A stretch of DNA of 64,000 nucleotides from Deinandra increscens subsp. villosa (GCA_039602395.1 JBCNJP010000003.1:15037167-15101166), one strand, 5' to 3'; counted from the stretch's first letter, positions 35,191-48,422 are shown. Notes: generated by a model not told the origin, from the letters alone. Numbers and translations: made by a program.

Positions 35191-38100
35191 CCTTCTGAAG
35201 CTGAATCAACTCCCGATCATAACAATCACGTATGAAGTGTACCTTGATGTCTATGTGCTTTGTTTTAGAGTGATGAACGGGGTTTTTCACAATTTCCAGA
35301 GCAGCAGCATTATCACAGAAAATTGGAGTGTTAACGAATTCCATACCGTAATCCGTGAGCTGATTCTGGATCCACACTACCTGTGAAGTACCGGCAGATG
35401 CGGCCACGTACTCAGCTTCTGCAGTTGATTTGGATACGGTATGCTGCTTCTTGCTCTGCCATGAGATGAGTCGATCGCCCAAATATTGACATCCTCCCGT
35501 TGTTGACTTCCGATCCAAGTCACTGCCTCCATAGTCACTGTCAGAATAAGCATACAGTTGAAAGTCAGTGTTCTTTGGGTACCAAAGACCAAGCCGAGGC
35601 CTGCCCTTTAGATACCGAAATATACGTTTAACAGCATTCAAATGAGAAAGTTTAGGGTTAGCCTGATAACGAGCACACAAGCAAACTGCATGCATAATAT
35701 CTGGCCGACTTGCTGTTAGGTACATCAGAGAACCAATCATGGAGCGATACATGAACTCGCTTACTGACTCCCCGTCTGCATCTGCTGACAAAAGAGGTCG
35801 GGATGCCATTGGAGTTGAGATCGGCTTTGAGTCTTGCATCTTGAATTTCTCTAGGATCTCATTCACATACTTGGCTTGATGAATAAGAATCCCAGATTCA
35901 TCTTGTTTAACCTGCAAGGCTAGGAAGAAACTCATTTCCCCCTGATCGCTCATCTCAAACTTCTTCCTCATAATCTCTTCAAATTCGGTGCATAGATCTT
36001 CATTCGTTGATCCATAAATGATGTCATCCACATATACTTGCACCATTATAATGTGATCGTCCACCCGTTTTCTGAACAACGTCTGATCCACCACCCCTCT
36101 AGTATACCCATTTTCCACCAGGTGTGTTGACAACGTCTCATACCACGTTCTTGGAGCTTGATGTAAACCATACAATGCCTTATCCAGCAGATACACATGA
36201 TCTGGATGCTCCTCATCTATGAACCCAGGTGGTTGAGTCACGTACACCTCTTCATTCATCTCAGCATACAGGAATGCTGTCTTCACGTCCATCTGGTGCA
36301 CCGTAAAATTCAGATAAGATGCAACCGCAAGAAATATCCGTATGGCTTCCAATCTTGCTACAGGGGCATACACCTCATCATAGTCAATTCCATGTATTTG
36401 ACGGTGACCTTGGACAATTAACCTTGCCTTGTTTCGAACGATTATACCCGTGTCATCCTTTTTGTTCTTGTACAACCAACGGGTGGGTATAACCTTCTTG
36501 TTATCTGGCCTCTTGACTAGCCGCCACACTCCCAGCTTTGAGAATTGATTCAATTCGTTGTGCATGGCCTCGATCCAGCTCGGATCTCTGAGAGCTACCA
36601 TCACATTTGGAGGCTCAATCTGGGAGATAAAGCACGAGTACATGCAGACATTGATGTCTCCCGTGCGGCTTCTAGTTCTAACTCCTGACGTCACTGGTCC
36701 AAGAATATTGCTGACCGGATGGTCCTTGTTGATCCTTGAAACCTGAATATCTGGCACAGACACTGAAACAGGCAGATTAGAATTCACAAGATTATCATTT
36801 ATATCACTAATACCTGAACCTTGTTGAATTTCTGAATCAACATCACACGTTCCTGAAGTTCCTGAAGCATCTGCGTTGACATCTGCGGTGATAGTTGTTG
36901 GAACTGGAACTGGGGCTTTATCACAGACTTTTTCAACAGAAGGTCTTGATTCAGAAGGCTGTGTAATAATCTCTTCTTCTTCCCCCAAATTATGAAGATC
37001 ATTTGAAAACTTAAAACCCTCAAACAGAGATCCATAATTAAATATCCAATCTGGTCCAGTCCCTGCATCCGTCGGGTTGTCTTCAAGCCAGTCCACATTG
37101 AATGCTTCAATAATCAAGCCGGTGGTCTTGTTATAGACTCGATAAGCACTATTTCTTGAGTAACCAACGAAATAACACTCATCTGCTTTCGCCTCGAATT
37201 TCCCTACGTCGGACTGAATCAGCACCGTGCACGGACACCCGAAAGTCTTGAAATAACCCACTGTCGGCTTCTCTTTGTAGATAATCTGATAGCTTTGACC
37301 TTCTTGTTCAGCTGGTTCTCTATAAGTGTGACAAACTGCTTCACTAGGGCTGGAGTTTCATACTTGTTTGACAAAAAGTAGACCCAAGTGAATCGTGAGT
37401 AGTCATCTACAATCACGAGGCAGTAAGAGAACTTGCTGATGCTCTGAACTTGCATAGGTCCAAATAAATCCATGTGTAAGAGTTGTAGAACTGACGATAC
37501 TGAATTAGCTATCTTTGGCCGATGTGGCAACTTGTGCTGCTTCCCCTTTGCACATGCCACACATTTTTCAATCGTTGAGAAGTCTTTAATCGGCAGCTTT
37601 CTGACATGCTCTCCCTTCGCGAGCTTGGTCAAATTCTTCATATTAGCATGCCCTAGTCGTCGATGCCACAACATAGCCAAATTTTCATTCTGCTTCGATA
37701 TGAGGCATGCTTCTTCTGGCGTTGGAGGTTTGCTCATGTTGAGAAGATATGAATTTGATCGTCTTGGAGTACGCATCAGTACGCACTCCTCGGGAATCTT
37801 CACACCAGGCTTCAAAATAATACATTCTTTTCGATTGAACATCACAGAATAGTCCTTGTCACAGATCTGAGACACACTCAGCAAACTGTGAGACAGTTCC
37901 TCCACATAGTGTACGTCAGAAAATGACAGATTTCCACTTCTCACCACTCCCTTCTTACTGATTCTACCACCAACACCACCTGCAAATGATACACCACCTC
38001 CATTGAAGTCCTCTACATCTTCCAAAAGTGACAGATCTCCGGTCATGTGTCGGGAGAAACCACTATCAACGTACCAGAGATTGTTGATAGACCGTCTTGG

Positions 38101-39582
38101 CTGTCCCTTGGTGTGATCTGCAGACATTGCTTCATTCTCCTCTGGTTCCTCTGGTTCATCATCAGTAACCACAAAAGCATGCTCCTTTTCATCCTCATCA
38201 TCATCCAAAGTTGTCATCATAGCATGCGTCAAACTCAGATCCTTCAGCTGTGGGGTCCAGTCATAGCCACCACCTTCTTGCACAACTAAAGCACTTGTCT
38301 CTGCCTTTCCCTTCCCATCAGCTGACTTCTTCATCTCTGCTCTTTCCTTCCTTGGTTCGTTGCACTCCCTAGCAAAGTGCCCATATTCATCACAATTGTA
38401 GCACCTAAGCTTCGTCTTATCAAACCCTATCCTGATCTTATCTTGATCCTTCCAAACATTTCGCCCCGTAGTAGCCATGAACTTTTTAGCCCTGAACACT
38501 GCCATTGCCATTTGCCAAGAGACGTCCAGCATTTCCACATCTTCTGGATTGATCTGATTAAGCTCCCCCGAAAGAATCTCAGAAGGAATTAGTGTTCCAG
38601 CCATTAACGCATGATAACTATTCATGAATCCCATACCCAGAGCAAAATTGGGATCGTTGTTAGCTTCAGAAGTATCACCTCCACTTGAACCTGATTGGGG
38701 TTGTGCCACAAATGCCTTCGTTTGACTCATTGAACTTGATCCACCTGCAACAGCCTTTCCTTTCTGCTTCTCATCAATCTCTTCAGACAACAAAGCTTGA
38801 TTCAACTTTCCCGCCAAACTCAGAGAACTTATATGATTCAACTCACGCTGCTTATCATCAATCATCTTGGACTTCAACTTGTTGATCATTTCATCCAAAG
38901 ACAGTTCACTCAGTTTGTTGTTGTCCTTAATGATTGAAATGTTGGTGTTCCATGACTTAGGCAAACTGTTTAGGAGCTTCAAATTTTTATCTTCCAATTC
39001 CGGTTCCACTCCATAACTTGACATCTCGGCCATTAGAGAGACAAATCTTTGCACTTGTGCTTCGAAGGATTCACCCTGGATATGATTAAACAAATTGAAC
39101 TTTTGCTTCAACATCTGCTTTCGACTTGCCTTGATGTCTGGGTTTCCCTCATAAGCCACTATCAATGCATTCCACAGTTCCTTTGCCGTTTTGCAATGCT
39201 TAAACCCTTGAGCAATGTCCGGTGTCAATGCCATGGTCATTATCGCAAAGGCCCTCTCAGCCTTGTTACACCTCTCCCAGTCATCATCCTCAAATTCATC
39301 TTCAGTCTTTTTCTTTCCTGATTTAGGTCCTGCTTGATGAATAGGTATATGTGGTCCATTTAGAACTGCTCTCCACAACCTTAAATCAACACTCTTCAAA
39401 TGGTTCTCGAATCTATATTTCCACTCTAAGAAGTTATCTGCCGAAGTTAGCCTTGGCGGACGAGTTATAGATCCGATCTCGAAATCCAGTTTCTGGTACA
39501 TGCTCGGCTCAAAATCCATTTCAATAGCTTGGGTAACTAAACCTAAAGTCCAAATGTCCAACAAACACTGTTTACGATCCAA
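35191..39582 (-). pseudogene. Ty1/Copia gag-pol (copy 2), integrase deletion, cut by gap
   Basis: Gag begins in the frame opening at 39582; the first likely Met is MDFEP (about 39522). A CCHC knuckle, CYNCDEYGHFAREC, lies at about 38365-38405. The protease has WYVDSGFSRHMTGD (about 38034-38075). The integrase has an HHCC region (HRRLGH...CVACAKGK) and a core start DLFGPM...VIVDDYSRFTWVYF. At about 37275 the frame jumps from the IRL segment to YKEKPTVGYFKTFGCP: the DNGTEF-to-catalytic-Glu part, roughly 90 residues in relatives, is missing. RT has the catalytic YVDDI (about 36020-36034). RNase H runs into the N gap after IQLQK. Apart from the junction the frames are long (787 and about 690 residues), so the decay is recent. 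Confidence 0.92.
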
Positions 39583-39931
39583 ACCACACGATTACGATCC
39601 AAAAGCAGAGATTACGATCGGAAACACTCGATTACGATCCACGTGGCAGTCGCAAACATTCACCGCCTCAACTAAATCGCAATCACCGAATACGATCCAC
39701 TGATTACGATTGCAGAGTCGTAAACCACCTTTTACGACCAGAAAAGACTCGTAAACACCTTTTACGACAGAGACAAGTCGTAAACACGAGTACAATGAGT
39801 CGCAAACCCAAGTACAGTCGCAAACACCTTTTTGTGAAGTCGTAAAAGCCCAAACTTCAACCAAACGTGATCGCAAACACCTCAAGAACCCAGAAAATGC
39901 GAAGAACAGCAGTAACCCAAGTCGTAAACAC
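39571..39931 (-). repeat. short-motif repeats in the Copia 2 leader
   Basis: Between the gag frame and the primer site, GATTACGATCC-like 10-11-mers recur about six times (39571-39712). They are followed by about eight GTCGTAAACACC-like 12-mers (39717-39931). Both share a TCGTAA/TTACGA core in opposite orientations. Confidence 0.75.
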
Positions 39932-40022
39932 CCAAACACCTCTCGAAACCACCAAATCTCGAACAAAAAAACCAGAAACACTCTTGAATCAATATCGTGA
40001 GAGCCTCGAATCTAAGATTCTT

Positions 40023-40035
40023 GGCTCTGATACCA
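40023..40035 (-). other. primer binding site of Copia 2
   Basis: On the minus strand TGGTATCAGAGCC follows the LTR after two bases: the standard initiator tRNA-Met site. Confidence 0.9.
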
Positions 40036-40037
40036 AT

Positions 40038-40410
40038 TGTAGGTCCGAGATCAAACCACCTACACGATATCTAGCAAAATACGAGTGCGGAATCCTCGTA
40101 TAAGCTTGATTCAAGAGAAATAGTAGAAGAATAGACTAGATCAATGACAAAGATGAAGTCTTGAATGATAAATCTCTACTATGAAGCTGATCGTAAACTA
40201 GCAATGCACAAGAAATCGTAAATTGCCTTTTGATTGATAGAAAAGCTTAATCATAAACACTTATATGAGAGGCTTATATAGCCTTTACAAAAATCGCAAA
40301 CCTAGCTAGAAGCCCACATGGCCCAATCATAATCACTAACTAGCCCAATATCTAATAAGCCCAAACCCAAAGCCCACTAATGTTCATGCCTTATAAATAA
40401 TAGCCCTACA
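40038..40410 (-). repeat. 5' LTR of Copia 2
   Basis: On the minus strand it starts TGTAGGGCTATT and ends CGGACCTACA, so it has TGTAGG/CCTACA inverted ends. A TATA box (CTATATAAG, minus) is at 40274-40282. Its partner is not in the assembled sequence. Confidence 0.75.
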
Positions 40411-40433
40411 CTAGGCAATGCCCGGTGACACAG

Positions 40434-41292
40434 TTTCGCTAGACTAGTTTCGCCCGAAACTGCTGACGCAGTTTCGCTAGCCTAGTTTCGCAGGGAAACT
40501 GGTTTGAACTTTCGTTCAGGTATTTCGCTCGATAGTTTCGTTCGAGCTGGTCTGGTTAGTTTCGCTAGCGACACTATAGTTTCGCTCGGCAGTATCGCTG
40601 GAAGGAGATATAGTTTCGCTACTTAGTTTCGCCCAGAGAACAGACAGTTTCGTTGGTCGCGAAAAACATACGGATTTGCCTAAAAATCAACCTAACAGCT
40701 TCCATATTGCATGTAATTCATTATCTAGCATTCATAGGCATTTACCAACATAAATCAAGCAGCTTTAACATGTTTAACATGCATTTTAATCATCAAATCA
40801 TCAAAACACATTCAAAACCCTAAAATGACCTAAATAGCATGAATCTCCATTATGGTTGGATTTCAAACGTAAAGTTATCAACTTTATTACAGATCTAGCA
40901 TTCCTAAACAACATACTAGCAGATCAAGCAGTTACATGAAGATTTGAGCATACTTTTTAAGAAAACACAAAGAAAACACATAAATAAAGGTTTTTGGGAC
41001 TCACGTTTGGTTCAAGAATCGATAGATGAGATGAGATGATGGTCTAGAGGCTAAGATCTCGGTCCCTTGATGGTATCCTCGGCTGACCAGATTCCAGAGA
41101 AGTGTGTGTGTGTGTTTGTTGTGAAATGAGGCAAATGAGGCTACTAGGGTTTATTAAGTTTATTTATATCAGAGGCTAGTTTCGCTGGCAGTTTCGCTGG
41201 CTGGCGAAACTGGCTCTGATCTCGGGTACATTGATCAGTCTAGCCAGCTACCGGGCGAATCTGTAGTTTCGCTCGGTAGTTTCGCTGACTAC
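40434..41292. repeat. clusters of AGTTTCGCT motifs, LTR-like
   Basis: AGTTTCGCT or a one-base variant recurs about 14 times at 40434-40665 and about 5 more times at 41168-41292, some inverted as GCGAAACT. The 500 bp between is ordinary AT-rich sequence with a (TG)n tract near 41102. The downstream GGGTGTCACA (about 41542-41551) resembles a Ty3/Gypsy LTR end. A Gypsy-type LTR is the likeliest host, by inference. Confidence 0.7.
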
Positions 41293-41551
41293 CAAATTTA
41301 GGCAGTTTTCACATAATCAAGTATTTACAATTAATCATGCTATTCACAATAATAAGTCATGTATTTAAATCACATTGCACATAAAGACAATCAATGATGA
41401 ACACATAACACATATGGACGGGTTCGGTGATCAACCAAAGGTCGTGGACGTATTCGGCCTAGTTAAGCATTAGTTACTTAAGTTAACACTTATAACGTAA
41501 CTAACGGATTTGTCTAACGGAAGTTAACCTTGAAGTTCTCGGGTGTCACAG

Positions 41552-43217
41552 ACATGATAATTGATTATTAGACTCATAAAAATAATGAGTTTGATATACG
41601 ATGATCAAATCCGAGATTCCCGGCAAACAACAAATCGTGTATCAAAATCGCGTAAAAACCCGAAATTCCTTTATTTTCGATTCGAGACATCTAATTTGAT
41701 TCCAATTGATTGTAATTAAGTATTCGGTTTCGAAAAGCATTTATAAATTATTTAGGTCCAGTAATTAGGGTATAAACACTCGAAAATTCTTCCAGTTCTC
41801 AACAATTTACAAATCGGTAAATTGCGAAAGTTCAAAACGGATCGGGTTTCTCAATCAGGTAATTTGCAAATGTTACAAATGAGGTCCTGCACACCAAAGA
41901 TAAAGAATCTAGTGAGGCTACTCCATTGGGTAATGGCCAAAGTAAAAATGAAAAAATATTGTGGCCAAAGTAAAAGAAACTAAAAATTGACATGGACCAA
42001 AAGTGTAAAAATGAAAAAATATTATGTTCAAAGTAAAAAAAACTAAAAATGCACTATTTAATCACCAATCCCTATTGTTATATATATAATGAAACCAATG
42101 ATATTTTCACTAGTATTTTCATCCAAACTCAGCCTCTTCTCGTGGCAATGCTGATCATCTATAAACCATAACTGAGGTTAACAAGACCTTTTAAACAAAA
42201 CTCATTCTTAACTCAAAATTGTCTTATTTATAAGGAAGTTACGCACATGCATGTGCTTATCTTATATATAATTCATATTAAACTCTCCAATCTCAATACA
42301 TGTTAGAAACATTAAACCTAGTATTTATACACTAAGTAATGTCATCAATAGGTTCAAACATTGACTTTTATACAAATAGTTTCAAAACCACAAAAAATGC
42401 TAAGAAATGAGATTTGAAGAATAACACCTACAATGAGGAGTTTTCTACTTGAAATTAAATAAGCTAGAAATAAAATAAATATCAACCTTCAATCCTTTCT
42501 CAAAATGTCCAAAATGTTCACTTTCTCTTTCTAAGCCTTTTCTTTTTATAGTTTTCTTAGGAATAAAATTTGCAATTTGGGAGTGTGTATCAATTCCTAG
42601 AACTTAGAAAAAGATAAATTTCAAGTTTCCAACTTTTAGCTCTAAATTCTTCACCTTTTAACCATAATCCCATATTTTCAAGATAAATATATCATACATA
42701 TGCATACACTTTGCAAGATATATACCCTAAGCTTTTAGTTATGAGATATAAATCTTAACAACTAGCCATTGAGGATCAATTTTACTAGATATTTTTAACC
42801 ACACCTACATTTTATAACATAATTTACAACACCTTCACTTTATAGATTTGAACTCGATCACTATCTTTTGTTTAGAAAACACACCATTTATCTATCATAG
42901 GGTATCCTTCTGAAAACATTGATTACGTACTTGAATTAATGATCAAAGTCCATGATCAACTACTAGATTTGAAATATCAATTTCAAGATTTTTTAAGAGA
43001 AAAATTCTTTAACAAATGATCAAAGTCCATGATCTTTTGCTTTCTCTCTTTAGGCTCGTTTATCACTTCCTAGAGTCCTAGACCTTAGTCAACACTTTTG
43101 TTTTCAAGAAGTTACACTTTAAAGTTTTAAATTAGTTCTTTTAACTCATAAGCTTTATTTATTTCTACTAAAAGCTTTTTATTCTGATAGAATCTTTCTA
43201 TCTGATAGTGTACATAG
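41552..43217. other. AT-rich stretch with a degenerate tandem repeat
   Basis: Two diverged units of about 65 bp with CCAAAGTAAAAATGAAAAAATATT and AAAGTAAAAGAAACTAAAAAT blocks lie at 41930-42050. No gene is seen; open frames are short and unconvincing. Confidence 0.6.
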
Positions 43218-43235
43218 TAGAAACACCATATAGTT

Positions 43236-43521
43236 TTTTATTTTTAACGGTAATTTGGCTCAGTGGTGTATTATCACTGGTTATTCTGGACTTATCCACT
43301 GTTACGAGTTCGACTCATAGCGAGGGAACACAAACCCCCCATTTGCACCATTGGACGGGAACCGGACAAACTTGTAAACCCTTCCTTGTGACTCAGAATC
43401 AATCACAAGACTCAATCCTTCATTGACTATCAATATCTCACAAAGTGGGGTGAGTGAAACTCAAACCTAAGTCTTTTAACTACAAGGAAGAAATTTAACC
43501 AATACATCAACTTTTATCTGA
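43236..43521. mobile_element. SINE-like insert with Pol III boxes on both strands
   Basis: An 18-bp direct repeat with one mismatch (TAGAAACA(C/A)CATATAGTT) flanks it at 43218-43235 and 43522-43539. On the plus strand TGGCTCAGTGG (about 43256-43266) and GAGTTCGACTC (about 43308-43318) match A and B boxes. On the minus strand a GGTTAAATTT...GGTTTGAGTTTC pair sits near the right end, and the left end is T-rich like a reversed A-tail. This suggests one SINE nested head-on in another. Confidence 0.6.
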
Positions 43522-43539
43522 TAGAAACAACATATAGTT

Positions 43540-44734
43540 ACGGATGATAATCAATCTAAGTTATTTAAAAGTAAGGTTAAATGGGTATGTGTTTACTAGG
43601 GGTGCAAGTGTTTACGGCTTTAGAAAATTAACTTGAATTAGTTTTATTTTGACCCAACATTTTACATTTATTTATTTATCTTATCTTGATTATATTTATT
43701 TTTTTATTTAAGTCCACTTCAAATTTTCTTTTGTCCATAAATAGCAATTAATCCTATACTATGTTAAGTATTCTCATAATGGAATTTTATATAATTATAT
43801 GTAACACCCAAAAATTTCAATATAGTATTCTATATGTGCGTAAAGTAAGAACATAGCCAAAGGAGGTATTGATTCGATCCTTTGATAAATAAATTAAAAA
43901 AAATACTCAACTTTTCTAAAACAGAATAGTCAAAATTGAATTGTTACTTTAATGAACCAGTTGAAAATCACCATATATGGAAGTGTCACCGTCATAAGTT
44001 AACTAATGTATACAATTTTTTTTTACATAATTGATTCATAACACGTGATTCAAGTAATTAACTTACAAAATAAAATGACAATCTATATACTTGTGTCATT
44101 CATCCGTTAACTATTTAAATCGTATCATACGTTGCTTTTAATATTGATCTGTTAACACATATGGCTGACAAAAGGAGTTTCACGGTTCAATTGTATTGAT
44201 GATTTGTATATTGGCAATGTTAAGGATACATATATCTCATTTAGCGAATAGATTAATAGCGCTCTTGAACATCCCAGAACGTTCGCTTGCTTGTCTTGCA
44301 ACTACCTTTGCAATTGTTTCTCGTCCAATTCGTGTTACCCGCTTAATGACTTCCTAAAGTAACACATCTTATATCGAATATTCATTCTAATCTTTCACAT
44401 ACAACTTATTTATACAAAATATGGGTTGTACGTTTCCAACTCATTACACCCTTAACCAACTTTTAGTACAACTATTTAAGTTATTATTACTTGCTTACCC
44501 ACGCTTTAATAATAGTATTAGGCTTTAACCCTAATATCTCCCTCTTTGACCCCTTGACCATTTTAAGAATCCATTCACTACTGTTTCTAGCCATATTTTA
44601 ATCATGTTAAGCTTATTCTTACACATGAATTTTAGCTTCTAAGTTCATCATTAGTAAGTATTTTAATCTTTTGATCGATACAATTAACTTTACTTCCAAT
44701 GAAATGTCACCGAGTATTACCAATTTATTTTATA
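43540..44734. other. AT-rich spacer
   Basis: No gene recognised. A Gypsy-LTR-like start (TGTAACACCCAAAAATTT) occurs at 43800, but no matching end or partner is seen. Confidence 0.5.
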
Positions 44735-44999
44735 GCAAATTGCATTTTAATAATTCAAACTATAACTCATGAACCGTTAATAATCTAAACTTTCATTTAT
44801 GTTGTCAAGTGAAACCGGCCAGTAACATTTATAGTTGATTTAAACTTGTGCTTTATTTTGTTCAAAATCATCATTACGAAGCATAAGTTAAGTGTAAATG
44901 TATGATGATTATGCTACCGGATTGCTCTTAACAACAAGAATGAAAGTTGAGACTGTTATTGGCCAAATTGATAGTTTGAATTATTGAAATCCAATTTGC
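44735..44999. mobile_element. MITE with 29-bp terminal inverted repeats
   Basis: The left end GCAAATTGCATTTTAATAAT and nine further bases match the inverted right end (44971-44999) at 27 of 29 positions. It is 265 bp with no coding capacity. The superfamily is unclear because no clean target-site duplication was found. Confidence 0.75.
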
Positions 45000-46619
45000 C
45001 TTATTTCTTTAACACCATTATTGAATCAAACATGTAAGATTATACACAATGTTTCTTTGCTTTTCATCATATATACATGATTTTAAATCCCTTTTAATAA
45101 AATTTCCAGATTCATATGCACGTCCGGTGTTATGAATAGTAACCAAACTTCTAAAAATGTCTATATATATGTAGAATATAAACAACGACAAGAACAAAAG
45201 TTCCATAAACTGTTTATACAATAAAGATATATAAATTCTTATAGGCACAATAAAATCTTAATTTAATTTTTTTATTACAAAGAAAAGACAGATGACATTA
45301 AAACTCACTCATACAAATGCAGGCCTGTGAGAATGAAGCCAAACATTCTGAAAAAAACATAACATACGTCAAATGACATTACCATTAACCAACATCAAAC
45401 CAAACACCTATATATCCTCTTGCTCAACTCTCAAGTCTGCTAATAATTATAGTCAACAGATGGATTTTTCCTCTGGGTGGGCCCCCACAGGTTTGAATCC
45501 AGTTGTCCCAAACATACCTAACTGGTTGCCTTCAATCAGGATGTCGATCTTCACGGTTTAATGTTGTTAGGTTAATCTCGATCATCAATCCTTCATAGTT
45601 AAAGTTTAGGGTTAAAGTTTTAGTTATTAGAAGTATAGGTTTATTATTAGGGTAATTATTTAAAATTTTGAATCATTGTATCGTTTAGAATGTCGGTTAT
45701 ATGCATGTATATATGATCGACATGTATGGTCATTCTTGAGAATCCATCGAGGCCTAGGCGGCTATAAAAAATGGGTCAGTAAATTATAATATCAATTAAA
45801 GTATAATATCAATGCATGACTCGTATATAAAAAGTTAATGATACGTAATTGTAATAACAATAAATAAAACAAAAATATTTTACCAAATTGTTTTAAATTT
45901 GGATAGTTAAATATATCGTGAGGCTCTTCTAGAAGTTTAAAAGTAAAATTGTTGATCAACATTTTATAACTCATACATTCTATTATATCGTTCGCAATAG
46001 CTGTACGTAATTGTCGGTGCACCAAGTATTTTTAGAACGTTGTGGATTCTACATACGACTTCATCAAATTTTATAATACGACAATTATTATAATGACAAC
46101 AAGTAAAATAATATGGGTTTAAATAAATCAAATGTTATAATGGGTTATTGAGTTTAAAAATATAGGTTTTTATCTAACAAAAACTAAAAAAATACAATAT
46201 AATAAAGATAAAATATATATTTTTTAATAATTACATGCCGCAGGAGAATGCGTCCTAGGAGGTCGCCCACCTCACTATGCCCAAGGTCGTCTCTGATGAT
46301 CTCAGAGGCGGATGAACTGAGGATCTAGTAGGGTCCTAGACACATACTCATATGTCAAATATATTGATAATTACTTGAACTAAATGATTTAGACACCTAA
46401 TTTTTTTTTGAGGCACTGAAGGTTTGTGACAATGACTTATTGTTAACGCTTTTGTCAACTTGTTTGCATTTGAACATTTTGCTTTTCCTGTAAAGAGTGA
46501 ATATATAAGACTGAAATATCAAATCTTTTAGTAAAAGTAACTCATTTTAATATTGTATTTTATTTATGCTATATTTTACTATTTTTTACACTCACTCATG
46601 AATAAATTTTGTAATCACC
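45000..46619. other. unannotated AT-rich region
   Basis: No gene could be supported. A short frame at 45466 (MDFSSGWAPTG...) follows a TATATATCC sequence and might be a gene or TE remnant; no domain recognised. Confidence 0.5.
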
Positions 46620-46731
46620 CACGGATGATATTACCTTATATATCATTTGTGATGGCCTACGTGTACATTGGATTTGAACTATTCCCTCCGAATGTCATTT
46701 TTTTATTTGCTGTTGCGACGTGTAACCAACT

Positions 46732-46905
46732 CTTCTCTCTCTCTCTCTTTAAACACACCGACTCTTCTCTTTCTCTCTCTTTAACCACACCAACTCTTCT
46801 TTCTCTCTCTTTAAACACACCGACTCTTCTCTTTCTCTCTCTTTAACCACACCACCGGCATCAAACTTTTCTCTCTCTTTAACCACCGACTCTTCTCTTT
46901 CTCTC
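46732..46905. repeat. CT-rich tandem repeat
   Basis: About four units of roughly 35-40 bp alternate TTTAAACACACCGACTCTTC and TTTAACCACACCAACTCTTC with TTCTCTCTC runs. Confidence 0.9.
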
Positions 46906-47805
46906 TGAAAATCCGATGACATCCAAGCTATCGGGTCTATGTTCCGGTGTCGTTAAGCAACCACTGTCACCGAGATCTGACCCCGTCTCTAAAAATTCCG
47001 GTGACGTCCAAGCTCTCAGGTCGATGCTCCAGTGACGTTGAGCAACGACTTCTCTCTCCAAAGCCTCTTCATCTCTCTACATCACCGGAGAAGTGGGTTA
47101 TGTCTCCGTCCGGCGCTATTGACGTCGTAGCGGCTGCCGGAAGGCGTTGCTCCGTACATAGTTACCGGCGAGTGGTGACTCGATGGTGGCGAGTTTTGTA
47201 AAGAGAATTTGCTTCCTCAATGAGGACCCGTATCTGATTTCCGTTGCTTCGATTGTGCCGTCGATGGTGGTGGTGGTGGTGCCGACGGATTAGGGTTTTG
47301 TGGATACTAATTTTTAGGGTTTTTCATGGATCTGGTGGTGATGACGTGTGGTTGTCGCCGGCTACTTTTGTTTTACGGTTCTTCTGCTTATGTTCTCTGG
47401 TTGTGATCGGTTTACCGGCGGTGTCGCTAGGGTTTCTTTTTGAGCGAATGGTTACTGTTATCGCCGACGCCGGTACGGTTTTTTTTACTTGATGGTCACT
47501 GTTTGCTTTTGAGATCTGATTTGTATTTTTGCGTTTGTTTTCAAACAAATTTCTATGTTTACTTCTGATTCTTTATACCTTTTAACTGGTTCAGATCTGC
47601 TCTGATGTTGTTGTTAGATATTCATGTTGGTTTTTATGAAAATTCAGATTGATCTGAGCTACCATTTGATCAGAGCCGTTAAGGTGATGACGATCTCGGC
47701 TTTAGCCGGTTTAGATCTGTAATTTGGACAGAGATGGTCAATCGGATCTCAGTCCTGTTTGATGTAAATGGTGGGTTATGCCTTACTGATTTAAGATATG
47801 TCCGG

Positions 47806-48422
47806 CTGATTTGAATATAAATGGTTTGACATTTACATGACATAGTAAGGCTATGATGAGTTTTTCCTTTACGGTTTTAGACTTAGTGGCTTTGGCAAAG
47901 ACACTATCTTCGGATTGTTGTCGTTACCCCGCTTGAGTCCCGTATACGATCTGAGCGGTTACCGCAGTGATGATTGACATATAAACTGAGCCTTATTTTA
48001 ATTTGTACTTTTTCCTTAATGTGGTTGGATATTTATGTTGGTTATTGCCTTATATATCTATTTTGATGGCTTACGTGTACACTGGAGTTAAACTATTCCT
48101 TCCGAATGTAATTTTTTTTATTGGGAAATGTTAACGGTGCGACTTGGTTCAATCCTCATATTCATCTCACCTATATGTCCAACTGATTTGAATATAAATG
48201 GTTTGACATTTACATGACATAGTAAGGCTATGATGAGTTTTTCCTTTACGGTTTTAGACTTAGTGGTTTTGGCAACGACACTATCTTCGGATTGTTGTCG
48301 TTACCCCACTTGAGTCCCGTATACGATCTGAGCGGTTACCCCAGTGATGATTGACATATAAACTGAGCCTTATTTTAATTTCTATTTTTCCTGAATGTGG
48401 TTGGATATTCATTTTGGTTATG
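47806..48422. repeat. 241-bp direct repeat with 136-bp spacer
   Basis: 47806-48046 and 48183-48422 are nearly identical (CTGATTTGAATATAAATGG through TTGGTTAT), with under ten differences by eye. Confidence 0.92.

Noticed and set aside
34609..35235. 208-codon plus-strand frame, and the C-terminal part of the 858-codon minus-strand frame
   Set aside because: Both are open only because they run through 500 N; no residue there is known.
43800..44160. Start of a Gypsy LTR (TGTAACACCC)
   Set aside because: No LTR end, partner LTR, primer site or coding domain could be matched.
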